Positions 8,628 through 16,555 of a DNA stretch of 64,000 nt are shown here, piece after piece. The stretch comes from Streptomyces sp. SUK 48 (lineage in GTDB: Bacteria > Actinomycetota > Actinomycetes > Streptomycetales > Streptomycetaceae). The notes beneath the pieces are model-generated. The model was given only the letters and a program-made list of their open reading frames with translations, did not search any database and was not told where the DNA came from. Every line of letters starts with the position of its first letter. The first letter of the stretch is position 1. Made by a program: the position numbers and the translations under genes. The stretch is taken from positions 3,944,001 to 4,008,000 of the forward strand of contig NZ_CP045740.1 in assembly GCF_009650765.1 (NCBI RefSeq). Reading direction: 5' to 3'.

Positions 8628-9860
8628 TCACCGCACCTCCACCCGCAGCCCCTCCAGGCCCCGGATCACGAAGTTCGGTTTGCGGGTGGGTTCGTTCGAC
8701 AGGGCGAGGGTGGGGGCCCGGTGGAGCAGGGACGTCATGGAGGCGGTCAGTTCGAGGCGGGCGAGGGGGGCGCCGATGCAGTAGTGGATGCCGGCGCTGA
8801 AGGAGATGTGGGGGTTGTCGGCGCGGCTGAGGTCGAGGCGGGCAGGATCGGGGAAGACGGCGGGGTCGTGGTTGGCGGAGCCGAAGAGCAGGGCGATCTC
8901 GGCGCCGCGCGGGATCACCGTGCCGTCGATCTCGATGTCGTCCAGGACCCAGCGCTCGAAGAGCTGGAGCGGGGTGTCGTAGCGCATCAGCTCCTCGATC
9001 GCGGTCGGGATCAGGGAGTGGTCGGCGCGCAGGGCGGCCAGCTGCCCGGGGTTGCGAAAGAGCGCCCACCAGCCGTTGACCGTGGCGTTGACGGTGGCCT
9101 CGTGGCCCGCGTTGAGCAGCAGCACGGCGGTGGAGATCACCTCCTGCTCGGTCAGCCGGGAGCCGGCTCCGTTGCCGCCGTCCTGCGCGGCGATCAGCCC
9201 GGAGATCAGGTCGTCGCCGGGACGCCTGCGCCGCTCGGCGATCAACTCCCGCAGGTAGTCCGAGAATTCGGCCGACGCGCGGACCGCCCGCGCCGCCGTG
9301 TCCTCGGACGGGTTCAGCTCGTACATCCCGCAGATCGCCGCCGACCAGGGCCGCAGCTGCCCCCGGTCCGCCTCCGGGATGCCCAGCATCTCGGCGATCA
9401 CCGCCACCGGCAGCGGCTCGGCGACGTCCGCCAGCAGATCGCCGCCGCCGTCGCGGACGAGGTCCGCGACCAGTTCGTCGGCCAGGCCCTGCACATAGGG
9501 CTTCAGCCGCTCCACCGTGCGCGGGGTGAACGCCTTCGACACCAGCCGCCGTATCCGTGTGTGGTCCGGCGGCTCCAGGTCCAGCATCCCGTGATCGTTG
9601 AGCGTGTGGAACGGCTCGTGCGCGGCGGGCGGCGCGCTCTTGCCGAACTCCTCGTGCGAGAACCGGTGCTGGTACGTCCGCCCGAGCCGCCGGTCCCGCA
9701 GCAGCGCCGAGACGTCCGCGTGGTGCGGCACCAGCCACTGGTCCGTGGGCGCGTACCGGACCACCCGTCCGCGTGCCCGCAGCTCGGCGTACGCCGGGTA
9801 CGGATCGGCCACGAACGCCGGGTCCCAGGGATCGAAAGCGAGTGCGCTGGAGCCTGCCAT
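8628..9860 (-). CDS. Cytochrome P450
   Basis: 410 residues, typical of soluble bacterial class I P450s. The oxygen-activation helix I reads 'LLLNAGHEATVNA', the ExxR of helix K is in 'IEELMRYDTPLQL', and the heme-binding loop is 'FSAGIHYCIGAPLAR' with the axial Cys. The N-terminal 'LDLEPPDHTRIRRLVSKAFTPR' is the usual C-helix region. It would need a separate ferredoxin and reductase; neither is next to it. Substrate unknown, and no biosynthetic cluster surrounds it. Confidence 0.95.
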   Translation of the reverse strand: MAGSSALAFDPWDPAFVADPYPAYAELRARGRVVRYAPTDQWLVPHHADVSALLRDRRLGRTYQHRFSHEEFGKSAPPAAHEPFHTLNDHGMLDLEPPDHTRIRRLVSKAFTPRTVERLKPYVQGLADELVADLVRDGGGDLLADVAEPLPVAVIAEMLGIPEADRGQLRPWSAAICGMYELNPSEDTAARAVRASAEFSDYLRELIAERRRRPGDDLISGLIAAQDGGNGAGSRLTEQEVISTAVLLLNAGHEATVNATVNGWWALFRNPGQLAALRADHSLIPTAIEELMRYDTPLQLFERWVLDDIEIDGTVIPRGAEIALLFGSANHDPAVFPDPARLDLSRADNPHISFSAGIHYCIGAPLARLELTASMTSLLHRAPTLALSNEPTRKPNFVIRGLEGLRVEVR

Positions 9861-9897
9861 GCGGGGACGCTAACCCACCGGTCCCCCTGCGACCAGA

Positions 9898-10401
9898 TCA
9901 GCCGAGCCGCTCGGCGAGCAGCACGTAGTCGTAGTGCAGCGGACGGCCCTCCTCGTCCACCGGGTGCCGGTGGCCGCTCTCGTGCGCCAGGATCACATCG
10001 AGGCCGGGCAGGGCGTCGAAGCCGAGGCCGTCGTCCTCCCCGACGGCATGGCCCCGTTCCGCGAGCCGGCCGCGAAGGTCGTCGCTCGGCGTGCGGAAGA
10101 CATCGAGCCCGTCGAGCAGCACCCGCGCGCCGGCCTCCTCCTGCCGGAACCGGAAGACCTCCACGTCGCTCAGCGCCCCCTTGGTGAACCCGAGGGAGAC
10201 CCCCAGCCCCGAAGGGTCGTGCGTGAGGTGGATCTGCGCCGGTGCCCCGGGGGCCGGGGCGACCCGGAACACGCCCCACCCGGCCGCGGCGTCCCGCGCC
10301 TGCCCCACCGGCATGCGGAACCGGAACGGCCCGACGCCGACATGCGGTACGAGTTCCAGCTCCAGCCCCTGATCCCGGTGGGCGCTCGCTTCCGCGCTCA
10401 T
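9898..10401 (-). CDS. Hypothetical protein coupled to a response regulator
   Basis: 167 residues, no family recognised. The sequence is mostly beta-prone, with repeated short blocks such as 'GVGPFRFRMPVGQA', 'IHLTHDPSGLGVSLGFTKGALSDVEVFRF' and 'GLDVFRTPSDDLRGRLAERG'. No signal peptide or membrane helix. Its ATG overlaps the stop of the response-regulator gene by four bases, so it is translated as the third gene of a histidine kinase / regulator / unknown operon. It may be a client or accessory of that pathway. Confidence 0.75.
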   Translation of the reverse strand: MSAEASAHRDQGLELELVPHVGVGPFRFRMPVGQARDAAAGWGVFRVAPAPGAPAQIHLTHDPSGLGVSLGFTKGALSDVEVFRFRQEEAGARVLLDGLDVFRTPSDDLRGRLAERGHAVGEDDGLGFDALPGLDVILAHESGHRHPVDEEGRPLHYDYVLLAERLG

Positions 10402-11066
10402 CCCGGCGTCACCAGCCGCGCCTCGTACGCGAAGACCGCCGCCTGGGTGCGGTCCCGCAGGCCCAGTTTGACCAGGATGCGGCTGACGTGGGTCTTGGTG
10501 GTGGACTCGGCCACCACCAGGCGTTCGGCGATCTCCGCGTTGGACAGGCCCTGGGCGATGAGGACGAGGACCTCGGTCTCGCGGTCGGTGAGGTCGCCGT
10601 AGGCACCGCTCTGCGCGGCGGGCAGGGGGCGGCGGACCTCGGCCAGGCGGGAGAACTCGGAGATCAGGCGTTTGGTGACGGAGGGGGCGAGCAGCGCCTC
10701 ACCAGCGGCCACCACCCTTACCCCGTCGGCCAGTTGGCGGGCCGAGGCGTCTTTGAGGAGGAAGCCGGAGGCGCCCGCGCGCAGCGCCTGGTAGACGTAC
10801 TCGTCCAGGTCGAAGGTGGTCAGCACGAGGACCTTCGCCCCGGCGTCGGCCGCCACGATCTCGCGGGTCGCCTCGATGCCGTTCAGCTCGGGCATGCGGA
10901 TGTCCATCAGGACGACGTCCGGGGCGAGCTGCCGGACCCGCTCCACCGCCTCGCGGCCGTTGACGGCCTCGCCGACGACCTCGATGTCCGGCATCGCGTT
11001 CAGCAGGACGGAGAAGCCCTCGCGGACCATCATCTGGTCGTCCGCGATCAGGACACGGATCGTCAT
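10398..11066 (-). CDS. NarL/FixJ family response regulator
   Basis: 222 residues. Receiver domain with acidic pocket D9-D10, phospho-acceptor D55 ('VVLMDIRMPELNG'), Thr in 'VLVLTTFD' and Lys in 'FLLKDAS'; a LuxR-type helix-turn-helix occupies the C-terminus ('LTDRETEVLVLIAQGLSNAEIAERL' then 'TKTHVSRILVKLGLRDRTQAAVFAYE'). It is the output partner of the histidine kinase, whose stop codon overlaps this start by four bases. Signal and target genes unknown. Confidence 0.95.
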   Translation of the reverse strand: MTIRVLIADDQMMVREGFSVLLNAMPDIEVVGEAVNGREAVERVRQLAPDVVLMDIRMPELNGIEATREIVAADAGAKVLVLTTFDLDEYVYQALRAGASGFLLKDASARQLADGVRVVAAGEALLAPSVTKRLISEFSRLAEVRRPLPAAQSGAYGDLTDRETEVLVLIAQGLSNAEIAERLVVAESTTKTHVSRILVKLGLRDRTQAAVFAYEARLVTPG

Positions 11067-12421
11067 GCGCCGCCCTCGGGTTCGGCCGCCGAGGCCGCCA
11101 CGGGGAGGAACACCGCCACCTCGTAGCCTCCCTCGGTCGTGCGGGCCGCCGTCATCTCGCCGTTCAGCATGGTGACACGCTCCCGCATGCCCGTGATGCC
11201 GTGCCCCGCGCCCGGTGACGGCTTCAGCAGGCTCGGCGCGGGCGGCGGTCCGTTGAGCACGCGCAGGCCGAGCCCGCCGAGGACGTAGGAGACCTCCACC
11301 CGGGCGCTCGCCCCCGGCGCGTGCCGCAGGGTGTTGCTCAGCGCCTCCTGGACGATCCGGTAGGCGGACAGCTCGACCCCCTGCGGCAGTTCGCGCACCG
11401 CGCCGGTCACCGTCTTGTCCACGGCGAGCCCGGCCTCACGGACATTGGCGAGCAGCCGGTCCAGGTCGGCGAGCGTGGGCTGCGGGGCGTCCGGTGCCTC
11501 GTAGTCCTCCGCGCGGACGACGCCGAGGACCCGGCGCAGCTCGGTCAGGGCCGCCACCGCGTTCTCCCGGATGGTGACGAACGCCTTCTCCAGCTCCGGC
11601 GGCGCATTCTCCACCCGGTAGGGCGCCGCCTCCGCCTGGATGGCGACCACCGACATGTGGTGGGCGACCACGTCGTGCAGCTCGCGCGCGATGGTGGTGC
11701 GCTCCTCCAGCAGGGTGCGCCGCGAGCGCTCGTGCTCGGTCACCGTCTGCTGCGCGGTCACCTCCAGGGCGGCCTCCTTGCGGACGTGCCGCACGGCGAC
11801 CACCAGCAGGACCAGCGCGGACAGGAACATCATCTGGGCGATGTCCTCCTGGCCGTACGGATGGCCGAACAGGCTCGCGGCGAAGAGGCCGTACACGCCG
11901 GTCGCCGCCCACATCCAGGCCGCGGTGCGCGGGCGGGTGCGGAGCGCCACCACGGTCAGCACCACCAGGTGGGAGAGGAAACCACCCGGCGTCCAGGTGC
12001 CGTTCGTCCAGTCGCCCTCGCTGACCATCCCGGTGACCGTGCAGGCCGCGAGGGACAGCCAGAACGCCCCGGCCGGGCGGACCAGGGTCAGCAGGACCGG
12101 CACCAGGACCAGCAGTCCGCCGATCAGGGACGCCGCGGTGGAGGTGCCGGCGCGGAACAGGGTGATCCACATCGCCAGCACGCCGAAGAGGACCACCACG
12201 GCGTGCGGGGCCCAGGGCGCGTACTCCCGCAGCCGGCCCGAGCGGCGGCGCACGAGGCGGCTGTCCGGGCCCAGCGGGGGCAGCGGCCGGTAGGCGAAGG
12301 CGTCATGGAACAGGTCCTGCCGCAGCCCGGCGAGGGCATCCGCGGCCAGCCGGAACTCCGGGCTGCGCGGGCGGCCGGACCCGAACTGCGGGGTCGGGTG
12401 CGGGGGCGTCGTCTCGGTCAC
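11063..12421 (-). CDS. Membrane sensor histidine kinase (DesK/NarX-type HisKA_3)
   Basis: About 452 residues from the GTG at 12421. An N-terminal block of about six membrane helices ('HAVVVLFGVLAMWITLF', 'LIGGLLVLVPVLLTLV', 'MMFLSALVLLVVAVRHV') is followed by the dimerisation helix with the phospho-acceptor His in 'TIARELHDVVAHHMSVV' and a short HATPase domain ('VQEALSNTLRHAPGAS', 'GAGHGITGMRERV'). It phosphorylates the adjacent NarL-type regulator. The reading frame stays open upstream to 12778 through a LuxR-like helix-turn-helix, so a longer fused start cannot be excluded (see the entry at 12422-12778). Confidence 0.92.
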   Translation of the reverse strand: MTETTPPHPTPQFGSGRPRSPEFRLAADALAGLRQDLFHDAFAYRPLPPLGPDSRLVRRRSGRLREYAPWAPHAVVVLFGVLAMWITLFRAGTSTAASLIGGLLVLVPVLLTLVRPAGAFWLSLAACTVTGMVSEGDWTNGTWTPGGFLSHLVVLTVVALRTRPRTAAWMWAATGVYGLFAASLFGHPYGQEDIAQMMFLSALVLLVVAVRHVRKEAALEVTAQQTVTEHERSRRTLLEERTTIARELHDVVAHHMSVVAIQAEAAPYRVENAPPELEKAFVTIRENAVAALTELRRVLGVVRAEDYEAPDAPQPTLADLDRLLANVREAGLAVDKTVTGAVRELPQGVELSAYRIVQEALSNTLRHAPGASARVEVSYVLGGLGLRVLNGPPPAPSLLKPSPGAGHGITGMRERVTMLNGEMTAARTTEGGYEVAVFLPVAASAAEPEGGA

Positions 12422-12778
12422 ACAGGAAACGGTAGGCGCCGTACGGCGGCCGGTCGTCAGCTTGGAGTCGGGTTCTCCGGCCTCCGTCTCAGGTACTACA
12501 CGGGCATACGGCCCGCACCGCGTCCCCGGCCGGATCAGCCCCGACTCGTACGCGAAGATCGCCGCCTGGGCGCGGCCCCGCAGTCCGAGCTTCACCAGGA
12601 TGCGGCCCCCATGGCTCTTCACCGTCCGCTCGGCCACCACCGGCCGCCCCGCTGTCTCCGCGTTGCCCAGCCCCCGCGCGAGCGGCGCCAGTGCCTCCGT
12701 GTCCGGTTCGGTGAGGTCCCCGCAGACCGTCACCCACGCACCGCGGGTATGCCCGGGTTCCCCTTCCGGGGCGGTCAC
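12422..12778 (-). pseudogene. LuxR-type HTH remnant in frame ahead of the kinase
   Basis: From a GTG at 12778, which overlaps the stop of the upstream hydrolase (GTGA), about 119 codons run without interruption into the kinase gene. Residues encoded at about 12715-12522 closely match the C-terminus of the neighbouring response regulator: 'GNAETAGRPVVAERTVKSH' against 'SNAEIAERLVVAESTTKTH', then 'RILVKLGLR' in both. The receiver domain is absent and the recognition helix has Gly where Val is expected. It looks like a partial duplication of the regulator's 3' end; it may be dead, or expressed as an HTH-kinase fusion. Confidence 0.6.
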
Positions 12779-13650
12779 CAGGCCAGTTGGGCGATCTCCT
12801 CCGCGACCACGGCGCAGGCGTCCGCCGACGGGTCGATGAGGGGGAAGTGGCCCACGTCCGCCAGCAGGGTCAGGCCCACCGTCTCGCCCGCCTTCGCCGC
12901 GGTGTCCGCGTACGCCTCGGCGACCGCCTCCGGGACGACGAGGTCCGCGCGGCCCTGGACGACGGTGGTGGCGATGCCCGTCGGGAGGAGGCGGGAGGGG
13001 TCGGCGTAGGGCAGACGGTCCTCGAACTGTGCCTCTCCGCCCAGGAGTTGGAGGGAGGCGTGCTCGCACACCGCCAGCTCCTCCGCTGTCGTGAAGTCGG
13101 CGATCGGGGCGAGGGCGACGACGCCGCGCAGGGAGGCGGCCTCGGGCAGGCGCCAGGGGGAGTCCGCGGGCAGGACGTGCCGGGCCGCGGCCCACAGCGC
13201 GAGGTGGCCGCCGGCGGAGTGGCCGGTGAGGACGGTACGGCGGGCGTCGGCCCCGGGGAGCGCCGTACGGGCCAGGTCCGGGAGGGCGTCCAGGGCGGCG
13301 GCGACGTCCTCGAAGGTGTCGGGCCAGCGGCCGGCCGGCGGGGTGTCGCCCTCGGGCTCGCTGTCGCCGCCGCGGCGGTACTCGACGTTGGCCACGGCGA
13401 AGCCCCGGTCGGCCAGGAAGCCGGCGAAGGGGGTGACGTGCCGACGGTCGTAGCGGGCGCGCCAGGCTCCGCCGTGCAGCACGACGACCAGCGGGGCCGG
13501 GAGGTCCCCCGTCGTACGGGGGGCGTAGAAGTCGATCACCTGGTCGGGGTGGGAGCCGTAGGAGGCGGTGGCGTCGGGGTCGACCGGGGCGTGCGAGAAG
13601 GCCGACTCCTCTTCGGCGGCGGCGCGGGCTGCGGCGGCGTCGTCCGGCAT
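12775..13650 (-). CDS. kynB: Alpha/beta hydrolase, probable kynurenine formamidase
   Basis: 291 residues, alpha/beta hydrolase of the BD-FAE/esterase-lipase group. The oxyanion motif is 'VVVLHGGAW', the nucleophile elbow 'LTGHSAGGHLALWAA' holds the catalytic Ser, and the Asp and His lie in 'QGRADLVVPEAV' and 'DVGHFPLID'. It stands downstream of kynureninase and tryptophan 2,3-dioxygenase, so the likely reaction is hydrolysis of N-formylkynurenine to kynurenine. The specific role comes from context; the fold is plain in the sequence. ATG 13650 follows GGAGAGG. Confidence 0.8.
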   Translation of the reverse strand: MPDDAAAARAAAEEESAFSHAPVDPDATASYGSHPDQVIDFYAPRTTGDLPAPLVVVLHGGAWRARYDRRHVTPFAGFLADRGFAVANVEYRRGGDSEPEGDTPPAGRWPDTFEDVAAALDALPDLARTALPGADARRTVLTGHSAGGHLALWAAARHVLPADSPWRLPEAASLRGVVALAPIADFTTAEELAVCEHASLQLLGGEAQFEDRLPYADPSRLLPTGIATTVVQGRADLVVPEAVAEAYADTAAKAGETVGLTLLADVGHFPLIDPSADACAVVAEEIAQLAW

Positions 13651-13921
13651 GCTCCAACCTCTCCACGACGGAACGTTTTCGGGGGCGACGGACCAGGCGG
13701 GGGTCGTCGTCGGCCGTTGGCGGGGAACGGTATCAGGCACGTGACGTGCGGGGATGTGGGGTGAGGGCCGGGAGGGCGCCGCGTCCGCCCTCCCGGCCCC
13801 CACCACCCCTCTCCCCCACTGCGCGACCAGCCCCCACCCGCCCGCGGCCGACGACGGCGGGCGGGCGCGTGAGGACCGGCGGACGGGTCGGGACCCGGCG
13901 GGCGAGCGGGGACCGGTGGGA
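13651..13921. other. Intergenic gap within the kynurenine gene group
   Basis: About 270 bp of GC-rich sequence between kynU and the formamidase gene. I see no ORF with coding character, no hairpin with a clear terminator shape and no recognised operator. It may hold a separate promoter for the hydrolase gene. Confidence 0.4.
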
Positions 13922-15103
13922 CTACCCGAGCACCGCTCCCAGCACCCTCGCCGCCCGCTCCGCGTCCGCGAAGCCCGTGTACAGCGGGGTGAAGCCGAAG
14001 CGGAGGACGTCCGGCGGGCGGAAGTCGCCCACGACACCCGCCTCGATCAGCCGCTTCATGACGTCACCGGCGTTCTCGCAGCGCAGCGCGACCTGGCTGC
14101 CGCGCTCGCCGTGCGCGGTCGGCGTCACGGACTCCACCCGGTCCCCGGCGTACCGGGCCACGCAGGCCAGGAAGAAGTCCGTCAGCGCGAGCGACTTCGC
14201 GCGGACCGCGTCGATGTCCACGCCCTCCCAGACGTCCAGCGCCGCCTCCAGCGCCAGCATGGACAGGATGTCCGGCGTACCGACCCGGCCGCGCACCGCG
14301 CCCGGCGCCGGATCGTACGACGGCCTCATCCCGAAGGGCTCCGCGTGCGAGTTCCAGCCGGGCAGCGGGGAGTCGAAGCGGGGCTGGAGCGCGCGGCGGA
14401 CGTACAGGAACGCCGGTGAACCGGGGCCGCCGTTCAGGTACTTGTACGTGCAGCCGACCGCGAGATCGACGCCGTGCGCGTCGAGCCCCACCGGCAGCGC
14501 GCCCGCGCTGTGGCACAGGTCCCACACCGCGAGCGCGCCCGCGGCGTGGACGGCCGCGGTGAGCGCGGGCAGGTCGTGCAGCCGCCCGGTGCGGTAGTCG
14601 ACGTGGTTGAGCAGCACCGCCGCCGTACGCGGCCCGAGCGCGGCCGGCACCTCGGCGGGCGTCACCGCGCGCAGCGTGTGGCCGGTGAGGCGGGCCGCCG
14701 ACTCGGCGATATAGCCGTCCGTGGGGAACGTGCCGGCGTCCACCAGGATCTCGGTGCGCCCCTGGCCCGCCAGCCGGGCCGCGGCCACGACCGCCTTGAA
14801 CACGTTGACGCTGGTGGAGTCGCCGACCACGACCTGCCCCGGCGCCGCCCCGACCAGCGGGGCGATCCGGTCGCCGATCCGCTCGGGCGCGGTCCACCAG
14901 CCGCTCTCCTCCCAGGAGCGGATGCGCAGCGCGCCCCACTCGCGGCGCACGACGTCCGCGACCCGGTCCGGGACATGCGCGGGCAGCGCGCCCAGCGAGT
15001 TGCCGTCGAGGTAGACGACGTCGTCGAGGACGAACCGGGACCGCACCGGCGCCAGCGCGTCGGCCGCGTCCAACTCCTTTGCCTGCAAAGTGAGTTCAGA
15101 CAT
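13922..15103 (-). CDS. kynU: Kynureninase
   Basis: 393 residues, PLP-dependent fold type I enzyme cleaving kynurenine to anthranilate and alanine. The family opening 'FVLDDVVYLDGNSLGALP' is intact, 'NHVDYRTGRLHDLPALT' and 'VWDLCHSAGALPV' form the cofactor pocket, and the PLP lysine lies in 'VGCTYKYLNGGPGSPAFLYV'. Its start overlaps the 3' end of the dioxygenase gene by eight bases, indicating one transcript. Anthranilate made here can feed catabolism or secondary metabolites. Confidence 0.96.
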   Translation of the reverse strand: MSELTLQAKELDAADALAPVRSRFVLDDVVYLDGNSLGALPAHVPDRVADVVRREWGALRIRSWEESGWWTAPERIGDRIAPLVGAAPGQVVVGDSTSVNVFKAVVAAARLAGQGRTEILVDAGTFPTDGYIAESAARLTGHTLRAVTPAEVPAALGPRTAAVLLNHVDYRTGRLHDLPALTAAVHAAGALAVWDLCHSAGALPVGLDAHGVDLAVGCTYKYLNGGPGSPAFLYVRRALQPRFDSPLPGWNSHAEPFGMRPSYDPAPGAVRGRVGTPDILSMLALEAALDVWEGVDIDAVRAKSLALTDFFLACVARYAGDRVESVTPTAHGERGSQVALRCENAGDVMKRLIEAGVVGDFRPPDVLRFGFTPLYTGFADAERAARVLGAVLG

Positions 15104-15941
15104 AGGACCGGGCCGTCCACAGCTCGGGGAACACGTTCTTGCGGGCGCGCTTCTCCAGCCAGGCCACCCCGGCGGAGCCGCCGGTGCCGGTCTTGGAGCC
15201 CATCGCGCGGCGGGTGGCGACCAGATGGTCGTTGCGCCAGCGCCAGACCAGCTCGGCCACGTCGGTCAACGCCTCGCCGAGGCGGACGAGTTCGCCGTCC
15301 TGGGCGCCGGAGTAGATCTCCGTCCAGACCTGTTCGACAGCGGCGACGGGCTCATGGCGCCGGGCGACGTCGCGGCCCAGGACCTCGTCCGGGATCGCGT
15401 GGCCCCGGCGGGCCAGCAGCCGCAGCACCTCGTCGTAGAGGCTGGGCTCGTGCAGCGCCTTCTCCAGTTCCGCGTGCGCGCGGTGGGCGCCGCGGTGCGG
15501 GACGAGCATGGACGCGGACTTCTCGCCGAGCAGGAACTCCATCCGCCGGTACATCGCCGACTGGAAGCCGGAGCCCTCGCCGAGGGCCGCGCGGTAGGAG
15601 TTGAACTGGGCGGGGGTGAGACCGGCGAGCGGGGTCCAGGAGGCGTTGAGGGCCTCCAGCTCGCGCACGGAGCGCTTCAGCGCGGCGATCGCCGTGGGGA
15701 TGTCGTCCGAGCGCAGCGCCTTCGCGGCGGTCTCCCACTCGTGCACGAGCACGGTGAACCACAGCTCCATCACCTGGGTGGTGACCAGGAAGACCATCTC
15801 GCCGGGGTCGTCGGAGAGGGTGTGCTGGAGGTGGGTGAGCAGGTCCGCGCGGACGTAGTCCTCGTAGGGCGTGGTGCCCGCGAAGTCGAGATGCGGGGTC
15901 TCGGGCTCAGCGGCCTCGTGGGGGTGAGCCTGTTGGGACAT
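15096..15941 (-). CDS. kynA: Tryptophan 2,3-dioxygenase
   Basis: 281 residues, the normal bacterial length. A heme enzyme that opens the indole ring of tryptophan to N-formylkynurenine. Recognised by 'TPYEDYVRADLLTHLQH', 'FLVTTQVMELWFTVLVHEW', 'GFQSAMYRRMEFLLGEKS' and 'WRWRNDHLVATRRAMGSKTGTGGSAGVAWL'-type blocks in family order. ATG 15941 has CAGGAGAC upstream; a longer in-frame start would cover non-conserved sequence. First gene of the kynA-kynU transcript. Confidence 0.97.
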   Translation of the reverse strand: MSQQAHPHEAAEPETPHLDFAGTTPYEDYVRADLLTHLQHTLSDDPGEMVFLVTTQVMELWFTVLVHEWETAAKALRSDDIPTAIAALKRSVRELEALNASWTPLAGLTPAQFNSYRAALGEGSGFQSAMYRRMEFLLGEKSASMLVPHRGAHRAHAELEKALHEPSLYDEVLRLLARRGHAIPDEVLGRDVARRHEPVAAVEQVWTEIYSGAQDGELVRLGEALTDVAELVWRWRNDHLVATRRAMGSKTGTGGSAGVAWLEKRARKNVFPELWTARSYV

Positions 15942-16088
15942 CGCTGTCTCCTGTGTTGCTACGGGTAGCGGTCCGCCCCTGCCGATGCCGGCACGGGGGC
16001 CCCGGTCCCCACTCGCATCCTCCGCAATCACCCCCGGTACGGCAAGGCCCGCCTGTTGCCAGACGGGCCACACAGGTGACGCGGTGGC

Positions 16089-16502
16089 TCAGCCGAGGGT
16101 CGACGCCGCGGTGGGCGAGGAGTCCTTCAGGAACTGGCTGCAGCGCTCGTACTCCTCCTGCTCGCCGATGGCCTGGGCGGCGCGGGCGAGGGCGTGCAGG
16201 GCGCGCAGGAAGCCGCGGTTGGGCTCGTGCTCCCAGGGCACCGGGCCGTGGCCCTTCCAGCCGCTGCGGCGCAGCGAGTCGAGGCCGCGGTGGTAGCCCG
16301 TACGGGCGTAGGCGTACGACTCCACGACGGAGCCGCGCTCGAAGGCGTCGTCGGCGAGCTGCGCCCAGGCGAGCGAGGAGGTGGGGTGCTGCGCGGCGAC
16401 GTCCGCCGGCGCGGTGCCCTGGGCCAGCTGCTCCCGGGGTTCGGGGTCGTCGGGGAGGTGGGTCGGGGGCGGCCCGCCGAGCAGGTTCTCGTGAATGGTC
16501 AT
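16089..16502 (-). CDS. DUF3151 family protein
   Basis: 137 residues. An actinobacterial family of unknown function, recognised by 'ENLLGGPPPTHLP' at the N-terminus and 'WAQLADDAFERGSVVESYAYARTGYHRGLD' and 'EHEPNRGFLRALHALARAAQAIGE' in the helical core, which has a TPR-like look. No signal peptide. Start ATG 16502. Lies between kynA and an MFS gene, all on the minus strand, with gaps that suggest separate transcription. Confidence 0.88.
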   Translation of the reverse strand: MTIHENLLGGPPPTHLPDDPEPREQLAQGTAPADVAAQHPTSSLAWAQLADDAFERGSVVESYAYARTGYHRGLDSLRRSGWKGHGPVPWEHEPNRGFLRALHALARAAQAIGEQEEYERCSQFLKDSSPTAASTLG

Positions 16503-16555
16503 GGGTTCAGTCTCGCGTACCGGCGTGCGCGTCCGGCGTAGCCCCCGAGGGGTTG

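Noticed and set aside
8628..9860. P450 as part of a biosynthetic gene cluster
   Set aside because: Neighbours are a permease, a hypothetical gene and a two-component system; no synthase genes.
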